From Anaerolineae bacterium (GTDB lineage Bacteria > Chloroflexota > Anaerolineae > Anaerolineales > Villigracilaceae), in assembly GCA_018648685.1 (NCBI GenBank), contig JABGQT010000086.1:1-38941 (forward strand): a stretch of DNA of 38,941 nucleotides, read 5' to 3'. The translations under genes were made by a program, and so were the position numbers. Shown piece by piece: positions 26,254-34,235 of this stretch. The notes beneath the pieces are model-generated. The model was not told where the DNA came from and searched no databases. It was given only the letters and a program-made list of their open reading frames with translations. The first letter of the stretch is position 1, and the number at the start of each line of letters is the position of its first letter.

Positions 26254-27281
26254 GGGTTATCTCCCTCTAGTAAATTTGGTTTATCCGGTTTCAAATTACC
26301 ATTTGAGAAAAACGTTACTTCAATCTGCTTCTTCGTCAATTCAATCATTTCGACAACTTTCTCCGTTGAAACCATTGCATCCTTCAAAAACTGCCCAGCC
26401 ATCCCCCCCAGCGTTGCGCCAAGTGCAATGGATTTGGCAATATCCAGCCCATTTTTCAGTCCACCGCTGGCGAAGATAGTCATTTCTGGAGCAACTTTTT
26501 TGACATTCAAAATGGAATCGGCGGTGTTGATACCCCAATCGACAAAGGTTGCGGCTAATTCGCGCGTGAATTCATCTGGGGCACGATGCATTTCGACTTG
26601 TGACCAGCTCGTGCCGCCTGCACCGGCTACGTCGATGGCATCCACGCCGCAATCGGCCAAGATTTTGGCAGTTCTTTCTGAAATACCCCAACCAACTTCT
26701 TTGGCGATAACGGGTACATCCAGTTTTTTGCAGATTTCTTCGATCTTTTTTGCCAAGCCAGCAAAGTTAGTATCGCCGCCTGCCTGGACGGCTTCCTGGA
26801 GCGGGTTGAGATGTAAAATAAGCGCATCGGCTTCGATCATGTCTACAGAGCGGCGACATTCGTCGATGCCGTATCCGTAGTTCAGTTGAACTGCACCGAG
26901 GTTGGCAAAAAGCATGGCGTCTGGCGCCATTTTACGAGCAATACTAAATGTCGGTGTTTGGATGGGATTTTCAATAGCCGCACGTTGAGAGCCTAATCCC
27001 ATCACGATGCCGGTTTCTTGGGCAGCTTCAGCGAGTCTCGCGTTAATTTCACCGGCTTCCTCTGTCCCGCCAGTCATGGAGGAGATCAAGATCGGGGCAC
27101 GCAATTTTTTGCCGAAGAGTGTCAAGCTCAAATCCACGTCCGATAACGAGATTTCTGGCAAAGCTTCATGAGTGAAGCGGTACTTTTCCAATCCCGTTGT
27201 GATGCCAGAGCGGACATCTTCATCCAAATTAATTCGAATATGGTCAGCTTTTCTTTCATCGATCGGCGCAACTTTTTTCAT
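26232..27281 (-). CDS. fni: Isopentenyl-diphosphate delta-isomerase, type 2 (FMN-dependent)
   Basis: This enzyme interconverts IPP and DMAPP using reduced FMN. The 349-residue product is typical of type 2 enzymes. It has the N-terminal [10 protein letters not shown] block that binds substrate, [17 protein letters not shown], the [13 protein letters not shown] loop, [32 protein letters not shown], and [14 protein letters not shown] followed by a Gly-rich [19 protein letters not shown] phosphate site. I take the ATG at 27281 (AAGGA upstream), as the frame's extra 18 residues upstream are not family-like. It is divergent from acpP and is the first gene ahead of the Roco gene. Confidence 0.95.
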   Translation of the reverse strand: MKKVAPIDERKADHIRINLDEDVRSGITTGLEKYRFTHEALPEISLSDVDLSLTLFGKKLRAPILISSMTGGTEEAGEINARLAEAAQETGIVMGLGSQRAAIENPIQTPTFSIARKMAPDAMLFANLGAVQLNYGYGIDECRRSVDMIEADALILHLNPLQEAVQAGGDTNFAGLAKKIEEICKKLDVPVIAKEVGWGISERTAKILADCGVDAIDVAGAGGTSWSQVEMHRAPDEFTRELAATFVDWGINTADSILNVKKVAPEMTIFASGGLKNGLDIAKSIALGATLGGMAGQFLKDAMVSTEKVVEMIELTKKQIEVTFFSNGNLKPDKPNLLEGDNPCLTKKP

Positions 27282-27352
27282 GGGGCTGTGTTCCTTATTC
27301 TGAAATATACTGGTAGAATTGCCAGCGAAAATCAACTATTTAGGAGAACGTT

Positions 27353-27586
27353 ATGTCTGACACATTCAGCGAAATTAAAGATATTATTGTCGACTTGCTC
27401 GGCGCAGATGAAGAAAAAGTCACCCTCGAAGCCCGCTTCCGTGAAGAGCTTGAAGCCGATTCTCTCGATTTGGTCGAGCTGATCATGGCTTTTGAAGACA
27501 AATTCGGTGCCGAGATCTCGGACGAAGATGCTCAGTCGATCACAACCGTCGGTGGCGCAGTCGAGTATATCAAGTCACACAGCTAA
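27353..27586 (+). CDS. acpP: Acyl carrier protein
   Basis: This 77-residue acidic protein carries growing acyl chains in fatty-acid synthesis. The phosphopantetheine attachment site is EADSLDLVE with Ser37. Helix I ([12 protein letters not shown]) and the C-terminal [12 protein letters not shown] helix are typical. It has a strong AGGAG site 6 bases before the ATG and its own terminator. No fab genes adjoin it here, which is unusual compared with the common fabF/acpP pairing. Confidence 0.96.
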   Translation: MSDTFSEIKDIIVDLLGADEEKVTLEARFREELEADSLDLVELIMAFEDKFGAEISDEDAQSITTVGGAVEYIKSHS

Positions 27587-27605
27587 ATTATACCGCTCTA
27601 CAAGT

Positions 27606-27640
27606 AAAAGAAGCCGCTCTTTTGAGATGGCTTCTTTTTT
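27606..27640 (+). terminator. acpP terminator
   Basis: AAAAGAAGCC pairs with GGCTTCTTTT across a 13-base loop, followed by TT. It begins about 20 bases after the acpP stop. Confidence 0.85.
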
Positions 27641-27688
27641 GTTTCTGCGATAAAGAAATTCATTAGCACAAAAGCATTTTTTTGAAGG

Positions 27689-27795
27689 TGGTTGAGTAGT
27701 TCTGAATGCTTTTTCGGAACGTATCGAAACCACAAAATAAGATTTCCTGTCTAATCTTGGTTTCGATACGGCGAGAAACATCGCCTACTCAACCA
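27689..27795. repeat. Palindromic GGTTGAGTAG / GTATCGAAACC element
   Basis: TGGTTGAGTAG at the left and CTACTCAACCA at the right are exact complements. Inside these, GTATCGAAACCA (27721-27732) and TGGTTTCGATAC (27758-27769) are exact complements too, with AGATT/AATCT at the centre. The element is thus two inverted half-units, each of the form GGTTGAGTAG-N15 to 21-GTATCGAAACC. Similar GGTTTCGATAC/CTCAACC units are widespread repeats in some other bacterial genomes. It lies between the acpP terminator and the next promoter. Confidence 0.75.
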
Positions 27796-27813
27796 ACAAA
27801 CGCTCTTTTCAGT

Positions 27814-27842
27814 TTGACAACCCCACCTTTTCCCATTATAAG
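27814..27842 (+). promoter_or_regulatory. Strong promoter of the lytic transglycosylase gene, leaderless
   Basis: TTGACA (27814-27819), a 17-base spacer and TATAAG (27837-27842) precede the ATG at 27850 by 7 bases. A start at or next to the ATG would give a leaderless mRNA. No Shine-Dalgarno is present. Confidence 0.75.
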
Positions 27843-27849
27843 AAGCCCT

Positions 27850-30270
27850 ATGAATTTCAAAAAACTTCTTCTGGGATTATGGCTTCTTACTTTGCTAAGC
27901 GCCTGTAACCTTAGCCCCGCCGCCATTTTGGGACCGACCGCGACCCCCAGCATGACACCCTCTCCCAGCATCACCCCTTCCCCAACGCCTACCATTACCC
28001 CATCCCCCGTCCCGACAATAATTCCACTCGCGCGAGTCGGTATCGGTGAAAAAGCGCTCTCCAATGGCGATTACACCCTCGCCCGCGCAGAATTCCAAGT
28101 TGTTGTTAATACCTCAACTGATGACGAACTCCGCGCAGCAGCCCTCTGGGGTCTGGTTCGCGTCAACTACGAAGACGAACATGATCACGAAGCAATTGCT
28201 TTTGCTTTACAGCTGGAAAATGAGTATCCAGACTCTCCTTTTCTTGCCTATGCGCATTTTCTTGCGGGAAAAGCAAACAGAAATATCGGTCGCCACCAAG
28301 CCGCGACAGAAGCTTATGCTGCCTATTTGGAACTACGCCCAGATCTGCTGAAAAACTATGTTGAAGAAATACGTGGCGATATTTTCGTAGAGATGGGCGA
28401 TTATGCCAGCGCGTTAAACGCCTATCAAGCTGCACTCATAGCGCCGAGCTTAAGCGATAGCATCAACTTAGAAGTCAAGATCGCTACGAGTAAAGCAGCG
28501 CTTGGCGATTTTGCCGGAGCTCTTGCTGATTACGATTCCATCTCCCAACGCAGCAATAATGATTTCATCAAAGCACAAATGGATTATTTTTCAGGATTTG
28601 CCCATCTAATGCTTGCAGATGAAGAGGAGGGTTACACACGTTATTTACACACTGTTGAAAATTACCCCCTTGCCTATCACTCTTATCTTGCCTTGCTTGA
28701 GCTGGTAGAAGCTGGAATTCCCGTTAATAATCTAAGCCGCGGGATAACAGACTATGCCGCAGAGCAATATGATGTCGCACTGGTCGCTCTGGATCGCTAT
28801 ATCGCAGAAACCCCTGAAAACGACGGAACAGCGGCCTACTATCGCGCCAAAACCCTCTACGCAATGGGGCGTTACGACGATGAAGTCGCTGCATGGACAC
28901 ATTTTATAGAGAACTACCCCGAACATCGCTATTGGTCAGAAGCTTGGGAAGAAAAGTCATATACCCAATGGCATGATCTCAAACAGCTTCAGGCAGGCAA
29001 AGAGACTTTGCTCACTTTTGTGTCTAGCGCCCCAACACATTCAGAAGCCCCCCGTCTGCTCATGAATGCCGCTTGCTTGATGGAAAGAAATGAAAAAGAA
29101 GAAGAGGCAATAACACTTTGGCTGCGCCTTTCGGATGAATACCCGGGCAGCAATCTTGCCCCAGAAGCACTCTTTTTAGCAGGTGTTACGACTTATCGCC
29201 TTAATGACTACGCGCAATCATTGACATTCTTTCAGCGAGGACTTTTGCTCGTTGGCGAAAAAGAAGAGCAAGCCCGCAGCTTTTTATGGATCGGTAAAGC
29301 TCAAGAAAAACTGGGAGAGTTGGAAGCCGCGCAGGATGCCTGGCAGCAAGCGCAATCTATCAACTCAAGCGATTATTATTCCGTACGCGCTCGTGACCTT
29401 TTGATAGGCGCCGCACCATTCTCTATACCGAACATCTATAACCCCGATACAGATCCTGCGAAAGAGCATGCTGAGGCGGCCTCCTGGCTCCGGATCACCT
29501 TCAACCTCCCCGCAGATACCGATCTCGACAGCTTGGGCGCACTCGAATCAGATATCCGCCTGCAACGTGGACGCGAATACTGGGAGTTGGGTCTCTACGA
29601 CGAAGCCCGCCTCGAATTTGAAAGCCTCCGCGCCACCGTAAGCAAAGATGCTGCTGATAGTTTTAGGCTGGCAAACTACATGCTCGATCTAGGCTTATAC
29701 AGGCCTGCTATTTTTGCTGCGCGCCAGGTTTTAGATCTTGCCGGTATGAAAAACCACGCAGAAACGCTCCACGCACCGGCCTATTTCAATCACATCCGTT
29801 ACGGAATTTATTACAGCGACCTTGTTGAACCTGCCGCAGAAAAGCATGAGTTTCACCCCATCTTTATCTATAGCCTCATGCGCCAGGAAAGCCTCTTTGA
29901 GGGCTTCGTGCACTCTGCCGCAGGCGCACGCGGCTTAATGCAAGTTATCCCCGCTACGGGGGCAAATATCGCTAGTCAAAATAATTGGCTGATCGAATAC
30001 ACTGCCGAAGATCTATACCGCCCTATGGTTAGCGTCAGATTTGGAACCTGGTACTTAGCCTCTAACCGCGAATTACTTGATAACGATCTTTACGCCACCC
30101 TTGCCGCCTATAACGGCGGTCCCGGCAACGCAATTGAGTGGCAAAGACTCGCTAGCGGCGACCCTGATCTTTTCCTCGAAAGTGTCCGCTTTACCGAAAC
30201 AAGGAACTATATTCGAGCAATATACGAAACCTATCGCATTTACGAATCCATTTATAGTACAGGGCAATAA
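27850..30270 (+). CDS. TPR-containing lytic transglycosylase lipoprotein (SLT family)
   Basis: This enzyme cleaves the glycan strands of peptidoglycan. The 806-residue chain begins with a lipoprotein signal (LLTLLSAC, lipidated Cys19), then a Thr/Pro/Ser-rich linker (about 27-60), and a long helical region with TPR-like repeats (about 65-620) as in Slt70-type enzymes. The C-terminal SLT domain (about 665-800) has the catalytic glutamate in RQES (Glu680), then ARGLMQVIPATG and LAAYNGGPGNA. The ATG at 27850 is chosen because it gives the lipobox and lies 7 bases from a consensus promoter; the frame is open further upstream across the palindromic repeat. Its terminator is shared with the convergent DUF167 gene. 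Confidence 0.93.
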   Translation: MNFKKLLLGLWLLTLLSACNLSPAAILGPTATPSMTPSPSITPSPTPTITPSPVPTIIPLARVGIGEKALSNGDYTLARAEFQVVVNTSTDDELRAAALWGLVRVNYEDEHDHEAIAFALQLENEYPDSPFLAYAHFLAGKANRNIGRHQAATEAYAAYLELRPDLLKNYVEEIRGDIFVEMGDYASALNAYQAALIAPSLSDSINLEVKIATSKAALGDFAGALADYDSISQRSNNDFIKAQMDYFSGFAHLMLADEEEGYTRYLHTVENYPLAYHSYLALLELVEAGIPVNNLSRGITDYAAEQYDVALVALDRYIAETPENDGTAAYYRAKTLYAMGRYDDEVAAWTHFIENYPEHRYWSEAWEEKSYTQWHDLKQLQAGKETLLTFVSSAPTHSEAPRLLMNAACLMERNEKEEEAITLWLRLSDEYPGSNLAPEALFLAGVTTYRLNDYAQSLTFFQRGLLLVGEKEEQARSFLWIGKAQEKLGELEAAQDAWQQAQSINSSDYYSVRARDLLIGAAPFSIPNIYNPDTDPAKEHAEAASWLRITFNLPADTDLDSLGALESDIRLQRGREYWELGLYDEARLEFESLRATVSKDAADSFRLANYMLDLGLYRPAIFAARQVLDLAGMKNHAETLHAPAYFNHIRYGIYYSDLVEPAAEKHEFHPIFIYSLMRQESLFEGFVHSAAGARGLMQVIPATGANIASQNNWLIEYTAEDLYRPMVSVRFGTWYLASNRELLDNDLYATLAAYNGGPGNAIEWQRLASGDPDLFLESVRFTETRNYIRAIYETYRIYESIYSTGQ

Positions 30271-30291
30271 GCATTTTCCCCCTTATAGCAA

Positions 30292-30330
30292 AAAAAGACC
30301 GAGTATCAAAAAAAATACTCGGTCTTTTTA
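30292..30330. terminator. Bidirectional terminator between SLT and DUF167 genes
   Basis: AAAAAGACCGAGTAT and ATACTCGGTCTTTTT (15 bp, exact) with an 8-base A-rich loop carry A and T runs on the two sides. This is well placed for the two convergent genes. Confidence 0.9.
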
Positions 30331-30335
30331 TAAAA

Positions 30336-30647
30336 CTAACCAATATGCGCACGAAGCCGTTTTGTTACCGAAGCTGCATCTAAAGACAGAATTGAAATCA
30401 ATTTATCACGCCCTGTCTCTCCTGCAACGATCGCTACATCCCCATCGGGAACACCCAAAACTTTTGCGATCAGTTTTGTCATCGCAACATTATCTTGTCC
30501 CTTTTCAGGAGCAGCAGTCACATGGACCTTGATCGTCCCATCTTCCAAAATGCCTGCGACAGCATTTCGACTTGCTTTTGCAGTTAGGCGCACCGTCAAT
30601 GCTGCGCCAGACTGCCCGTCATGCAGCTTGTACTTACGAGAAGACAT
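30336..30647 (-). CDS. DUF167 (YggU) family protein
   Basis: This 103-residue protein matches the DUF167 family: LTVRLTAKASRNAV, then VHVTAAPEKGQDNVAM and VAIVAGETGRDKLISI. Members are small alpha/beta proteins of unknown function, often encoded with yggS and yggT, as here. The start ATG lies 13 bases after the yggT stop and is preceded by GAGGTGAAT. It is the last gene of a three-gene unit. Confidence 0.92.
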   Translation of the reverse strand: MSSRKYKLHDGQSGAALTVRLTAKASRNAVAGILEDGTIKVHVTAAPEKGQDNVAMTKLIAKVLGVPDGDVAIVAGETGRDKLISILSLDAASVTKRLRAHIG

Positions 30648-30660
30648 AAATTCACCTCAA

Positions 30661-30930
30661 TTAATGCGGTAATGCGGATAAAAAATTAATTAATGCCCAA
30701 GACAATGCCCTGATCAAAAAATATAAAACCAAAGGGCTAAGATCAAACATCCCAACCAGCGGCACAACGCGTCGAATTGGACTTAGCATTGGCTCAACAA
30801 TGCGATCAATAGTCTCTCGCACCGGGTGATATGGGGACATGAAATATGATAACACAGCAGAAAGAATTATCAATAGGATAAGAAGTTGAGTAGCAATATT
30901 AATTAAACTGATCAAATAAACAATAATCAT
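30661..30930 (-). CDS. YggT family membrane protein
   Basis: This 89-residue membrane protein has two hydrophobic helices (about 2-28 and 60-82) and the family loop PYHPVRETIDRIVEPMLSPIRRV. YggT proteins are linked to cell division or osmotic tolerance in some bacteria; the biochemical role is unsettled. It lies 13 bases after yggS, with a GGAGAAAT site, and before the DUF167 gene, the conserved order of this cluster. Confidence 0.92.
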   Translation of the reverse strand: MIIVYLISLINIATQLLILLIILSAVLSYFMSPYHPVRETIDRIVEPMLSPIRRVVPLVGMFDLSPLVLYFLIRALSWALINFLSALPH

Positions 30931-30943
30931 TATTTCTCCAAAA

Positions 30944-31675
30944 TTAAACCGGACGTGAGCCTACAATCGCCTGCCCCACCCGGACAATTGTTGCCCCTTC
31001 TTCTACTGCGATGTGAAAATCGCCACTCGTTCCCATGGAAAGTTGCTCCCATTTAACTTGCGGATACCGGCCTCTAAGATAATCCCGCAACCGCCGTAAC
31101 TGACGAAAATATGGGCGGGCTAATTCAGCATCGCTAAAGAAGGGGGGCATTGTCATTAGCCCTTGCACATCAAGATTTTCCAACAAAAGAATTTCTTCAA
31201 CATCCGGGAGGAGTTCTTCCCAACGAGATTCGTCGGAGGCATTCCAGCCATGCTTACTGCTTTCACCGCCGACATTGAACTCCAACAAAACGGGAAGTTT
31301 GCGGCCAAGCTCGGCTGAAAAACGGTTAAGGCGACGAGCGGTTTTCAACCGGTCAAGCGAGTGCAAAAGAGCAAAATTTGCAGGCACCAAAGATGCTTTT
31401 CGGCTCTGTACGTGGCCGATCATATGCCATTCTACCGTAGTTTTTTCTCCCAAAGATTGCATCTTCTTAACAGCTTCTTCTGGGTAATTTTCCCCAAAAA
31501 TCTTCACCCCTGCCGCGATAGCTGCCTGAATTAAAAAAAGCGGCTGTTTTTTTGTAACAACGACTAATTTAACAGACTCTGGCTCACGCCCTACAGCATG
31601 AGCAGCCTCTGCTATTTGAGACAAAGTCTTTTGATAATTTTCCTGAATTGACTTGACCAGCGATTGATCTATCAT
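30944..31675 (-). CDS. YggS/PLPBP family pyridoxal-phosphate-binding protein
   Basis: This 243-residue PLP-homeostasis protein has the alanine-racemase-like TIM-barrel but no second domain. The PLP lysine is in VVVTKKQP (Lys42). Other family blocks are FGENYPEEAVKK, EWHMIGHVQSRKA, LLEFNVGGESSKHGW, LMTMPPF and LSMGTSGDFHIAVEEGATIVRVG. It leads the yggS-yggT-DUF167 unit. Palindromic element copy 3 lies only about 20 bases upstream of its ATG, so the element or its junction must supply or tolerate the promoter. Confidence 0.95.
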   Translation of the reverse strand: MIDQSLVKSIQENYQKTLSQIAEAAHAVGREPESVKLVVVTKKQPLFLIQAAIAAGVKIFGENYPEEAVKKMQSLGEKTTVEWHMIGHVQSRKASLVPANFALLHSLDRLKTARRLNRFSAELGRKLPVLLEFNVGGESSKHGWNASDESRWEELLPDVEEILLLENLDVQGLMTMPPFFSDAELARPYFRQLRRLRDYLRGRYPQVKWEQLSMGTSGDFHIAVEEGATIVRVGQAIVGSRPV

Positions 31676-31699
31676 AGTTTATTCTTTTCGAGGTTATTT

Positions 31700-31844
31700 G
31701 ATGGTGTTGCGTAGTAAGTGATGGGCATGTCACTGCGAGCGAAGTTTACGAAGCGCGGCAGTCTCCCTTACCACCCTGGAGATTGCTTCGATGATAAAAC
31801 TACCTCGCAATGACAAAGGTATCGCTTACTTTTTACCACTACGA
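31700..31844. repeat. Palindromic interspersed element, copy 3 (MITE-like)
   Basis: About 145 bp, same orientation as copies 1 and 2. The inner arms are GTCACTGCGAG (31729) and CTCGCAATGAC (31804-31814); outer arms include GTAGTAAGTGAT on the left and ATCGCTTACTTTTTACCACTAC on the right. TTATTT flanks both ends (31694-31699 and 31845-31850). The right copy overlaps the TAA stop of yfiH (31845-31847). It separates yfiH from yggS, which run in the same direction. Confidence 0.8.
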
Positions 31845-32624
31845 TTATTTTAATGCAATCATAGCCCCGAAACGTCCTGTCTTCCCCTTTTCGGCACGAT
31901 GAGAATACCAGTCCTTGAGGTGGCATGCAGTGCAAAGATTTGCAGCTTCGATTTGTATAACGCCCGCTCTTTCAAGCTGAATACAATTAGCTGCTAACAT
32001 ATCAAAATGTCTGCGTTCACCAACTTTTGGGAGAAGAGATTCGGCATCTTTACCAAAACTTGCACGGACTTGCTCGATCACATTATCTCCAACTTCATAG
32101 TGATCAACACCAATGGAAGGGCCGATAGAAGCCTTAATATTTTCTGGCTTTGAGCCATATTTCTCTTGCATCGTCTTGATTGCGGCCGTAGCAACACCCA
32201 GAACTGTTCCCTGCCAGCCAGCATGGGCAATGCCGACAACACCAAGACTTTCATCAGAAAAGAGCAAAGGTGTGCAATCGGCAAAGCGCATAAAAAGAGT
32301 CACTTTGTGATTATCAGTAAAGATCAGATCACCTTTGTCTTCGTGAGAATTAGGTCGTCGAGGTTCACTGGCAAAAACTGCCCGAGTACCGTGAACCTGC
32401 CAAAGGTCAAAAACGGATTCGGGATCACGTTTTAGCGCGGTAAATGCCCGGATACGATTCTCACGCACATTCGGGAACGCATCCCCAACACTTCCGCCAA
32501 CATTGAGCGAATTCCAGGGAGCGGGACTAACACCTCCCTGACGAGTGAAAACTGCATGAACTATCGAATCGGGAAAATTCTGAAATTGGAAATAACGAAC
32601 TCCCTTGTTTTCAAAGAAAGGCAT
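31845..32624 (-). CDS. YfiH/LACC1 family purine nucleoside phosphorylase / multicopper-like oxidoreductase
   Basis: This 259-residue protein belongs to the YfiH (YlmD, PF02578) family. Older work calls it a polyphenol oxidase; newer work on LACC1 and bacterial members shows purine nucleoside phosphorylase and adenosine deaminase activity. The zinc site is His78 (LWQVHGT), Cys117 (FADCTPLL) and His134 (AHAGWQG). The C-terminal CTACHLKDWYSHRAEKGKTG is also diagnostic. It starts 3 bases after the DUF2085 gene and ends the L,D-transpeptidase/Ccd operon. Its stop abuts element copy 3. Confidence 0.93.
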   Translation of the reverse strand: MPFFENKGVRYFQFQNFPDSIVHAVFTRQGGVSPAPWNSLNVGGSVGDAFPNVRENRIRAFTALKRDPESVFDLWQVHGTRAVFASEPRRPNSHEDKGDLIFTDNHKVTLFMRFADCTPLLFSDESLGVVGIAHAGWQGTVLGVATAAIKTMQEKYGSKPENIKASIGPSIGVDHYEVGDNVIEQVRASFGKDAESLLPKVGERRHFDMLAANCIQLERAGVIQIEAANLCTACHLKDWYSHRAEKGKTGRFGAMIALK

Positions 32625-32627
32625 GAA

Positions 32628-33650
32628 TTACTTCCTGGCGCTGATAATGGCGAGTTTTTTAATGAAGATCTGCCGGGTTTCGCGCATGCTCTCTTCGACA
32701 TAAGGAATGCCAAACCAGGCAGTTGAGAAACCAAAGAGAAAGCCCGTGAATGTGCGCAAAAACGGCGTACTTTCTCGATAGGGCAAAAGGCTGTCGAAGA
32801 TAGAGATTTCGAATTGACTAATGAGCTGAGAAAAACCATCTAGCCCGATAGGGCCAAGACCAAGAAACAGCCAAAGCGCCCAATGCAAAGGCGGGAGACG
32901 CTTTCCCGTTATCCAAAAGACAAGGGAAAAAAGGAGCATTGCGCCGTAAATAGCCATATCTCTCTCGCAAAGAGCCATCTTGTAGCCGACATTTTCATCT
33001 CCGACATAATTGCGGGCATCCCAACGAGTTTGGCTGTTGGCTTCATGGATATGAGGAATACCTGATGCGGTTTCAAAATCCACAAGATCGGTTCCTTCGC
33101 CTGCAATGCCCGTCTCGGTGAGGGGATAGTAAGGTTGTTCCCCAAAAAGGAAAAAAGAGCGGAATCCGAATTGGTGGCAGAGAGGGCTGTATATTTTGTA
33201 GATGATATTTGCGGGGGTTGTAGTGCCCGCTTTCATCAGAACAGGAGCAAGGACAGGAAGCCCCACATAAAAGAGAAGAGCAAGACTAATAATAAGCATA
33301 TATTGTCTTGAAATCCAGTAAGAAAATTTATCTGCGCCAGAGAAGGTATTTCCACGTTGAGTACGCTTGCGGTAAAGATCATCGCCTGTTCTTTCAAGCT
33401 GGTCCTGGCGATCAATTGCGGCGCCGATGGTCATGGCAAGGTCTTGCTTGCTAATAGGCGCTCTGAGAACATAAGGCCCCACTTCAACAACAGGGATCGT
33501 CTCTTTATGTGCTGCAAGAAGGGCAGAATCGCTTTCTATGTCGATTTCAGCAAGACGATGAGGATATTTCTCTTGTAGAGCCGCGAGATCGGCTTTGACA
33601 TCATCGCAAAGATGGCAGTTCTTTCGTGTATAGAGAGTGATGTTTACCAT
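32628..33650 (-). CDS. Glutaredoxin-DUF2085 membrane fusion protein
   Basis: This 340-residue protein has two parts. Residues 1-80 are a glutaredoxin-like fold with the redox motif CHLC (Cys12, Cys15) and the cis-Pro segment ETIPVVEVG. After a linker and a transmembrane helix near 115-140 comes a DUF2085 membrane domain, recognised by LCHQFGFRSFFLFGEQ, ALCERDMAIYGAML and GLGPIGLDGFSQL, with three or four helices. DUF2085 function is unknown; its conserved Cys and His may take part in metal or thiol chemistry. It directly follows the TlpA-like gene with no gap and precedes yfiH by 3 bases. The context supports membrane thiol-disulfide exchange. Confidence 0.9.
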   Translation of the reverse strand: MVNITLYTRKNCHLCDDVKADLAALQEKYPHRLAEIDIESDSALLAAHKETIPVVEVGPYVLRAPISKQDLAMTIGAAIDRQDQLERTGDDLYRKRTQRGNTFSGADKFSYWISRQYMLIISLALLFYVGLPVLAPVLMKAGTTTPANIIYKIYSPLCHQFGFRSFFLFGEQPYYPLTETGIAGEGTDLVDFETASGIPHIHEANSQTRWDARNYVGDENVGYKMALCERDMAIYGAMLLFSLVFWITGKRLPPLHWALWLFLGLGPIGLDGFSQLISQFEISIFDSLLPYRESTPFLRTFTGFLFGFSTAWFGIPYVEESMRETRQIFIKKLAIISARK

Positions 33651-34202
33651 TTATTTAATTCCTATAAGGCGCAGATTACTTTTTAACTGTTTCTGGGATA
33701 GTTCCCCAAGGTAGATCGCTTGAATAATGCCTTCTTTATCAATAAAAATACTGGTTGGGTAACCCCCGATCTTGTATTTTTCGCCAATCTCACGACCCTC
33801 ATCGAGCAAGACCATTAATTTTATATTTTCTTCTTCCAGAAAGTTTTCAGCTTCTACCACCGAATCTCCTTCGTTGATAGCGATAACAGCCAGTTCCTCA
33901 CCATATTCTTCAGAGAGAGATTCAAGAAGAGGCATCTCTTCTTTGCAGGGATCACACCAAATTGCCCAGAAGTTGATGAGGACGGCTTTACCGCGCAGAT
34001 CACTAAGTTTGAGATTCTCTCCATTTAACGAGGGCAAGCTAAAATCAGGAGCGGGGCTACCTCTAAATTGTGAAGGCGCAACAAATACAGGCTGCCTATC
34101 CTTTAGTAATTTCGCGAATCCCAAAGAAAGCACAGTGATCATACAGATCACTGTGCTGAGGGTAATTACTATCCAGATCGAAAAAGGTTTTTTTTTGGTC
34201 AA
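33651..34202 (-). CDS. TlpA/ResA-like membrane-anchored thioredoxin
   Basis: This 183-residue thiol-disulfide oxidoreductase has an N-terminal membrane anchor (about 9-30) and an extracytoplasmic thioredoxin fold. The fold has APDFSLPSLNGENLKLSDL, the active site FWAIWCDPCKEEMP (Cys83, Cys86) and the cis-Pro GGYPTSIFI. This is the AhpC/TSA-TlpA group that reduces apocytochromes or other exported proteins. The start appears to be TTG (MTKKKPFSIW), as no ATG keeps the anchor. CcdA, its usual electron donor, is encoded 33 bases upstream. Confidence 0.93.
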   Translation of the reverse strand: MTKKKPFSIWIVITLSTVICMITVLSLGFAKLLKDRQPVFVAPSQFRGSPAPDFSLPSLNGENLKLSDLRGKAVLINFWAIWCDPCKEEMPLLESLSEEYGEELAVIAINEGDSVVEAENFLEEENIKLMVLLDEGREIGEKYKIGGYPTSIFIDKEGIIQAIYLGELSQKQLKSNLRLIGIK

Positions 34203-34235
34203 GACTTAGTACATCTTTCAGGAAATTATCAAATA

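Noticed and set aside
26242-26880. Open frame of 212 codons on the plus strand
   Set aside because: It lies entirely antisense to the clear fni gene, has Ser/Pro-rich composition typical of an antisense shadow and no ribosome site.
27706-27849. Longer N-terminus for the lytic transglycosylase
   Set aside because: It would cross the palindromic repeat and the consensus promoter and would bury the lipoprotein signal.
33772-34209. 145-codon plus-strand frame
   Set aside because: Antisense to the TlpA-like thioredoxin gene, which has intact motifs; composition is that of a shadow frame.
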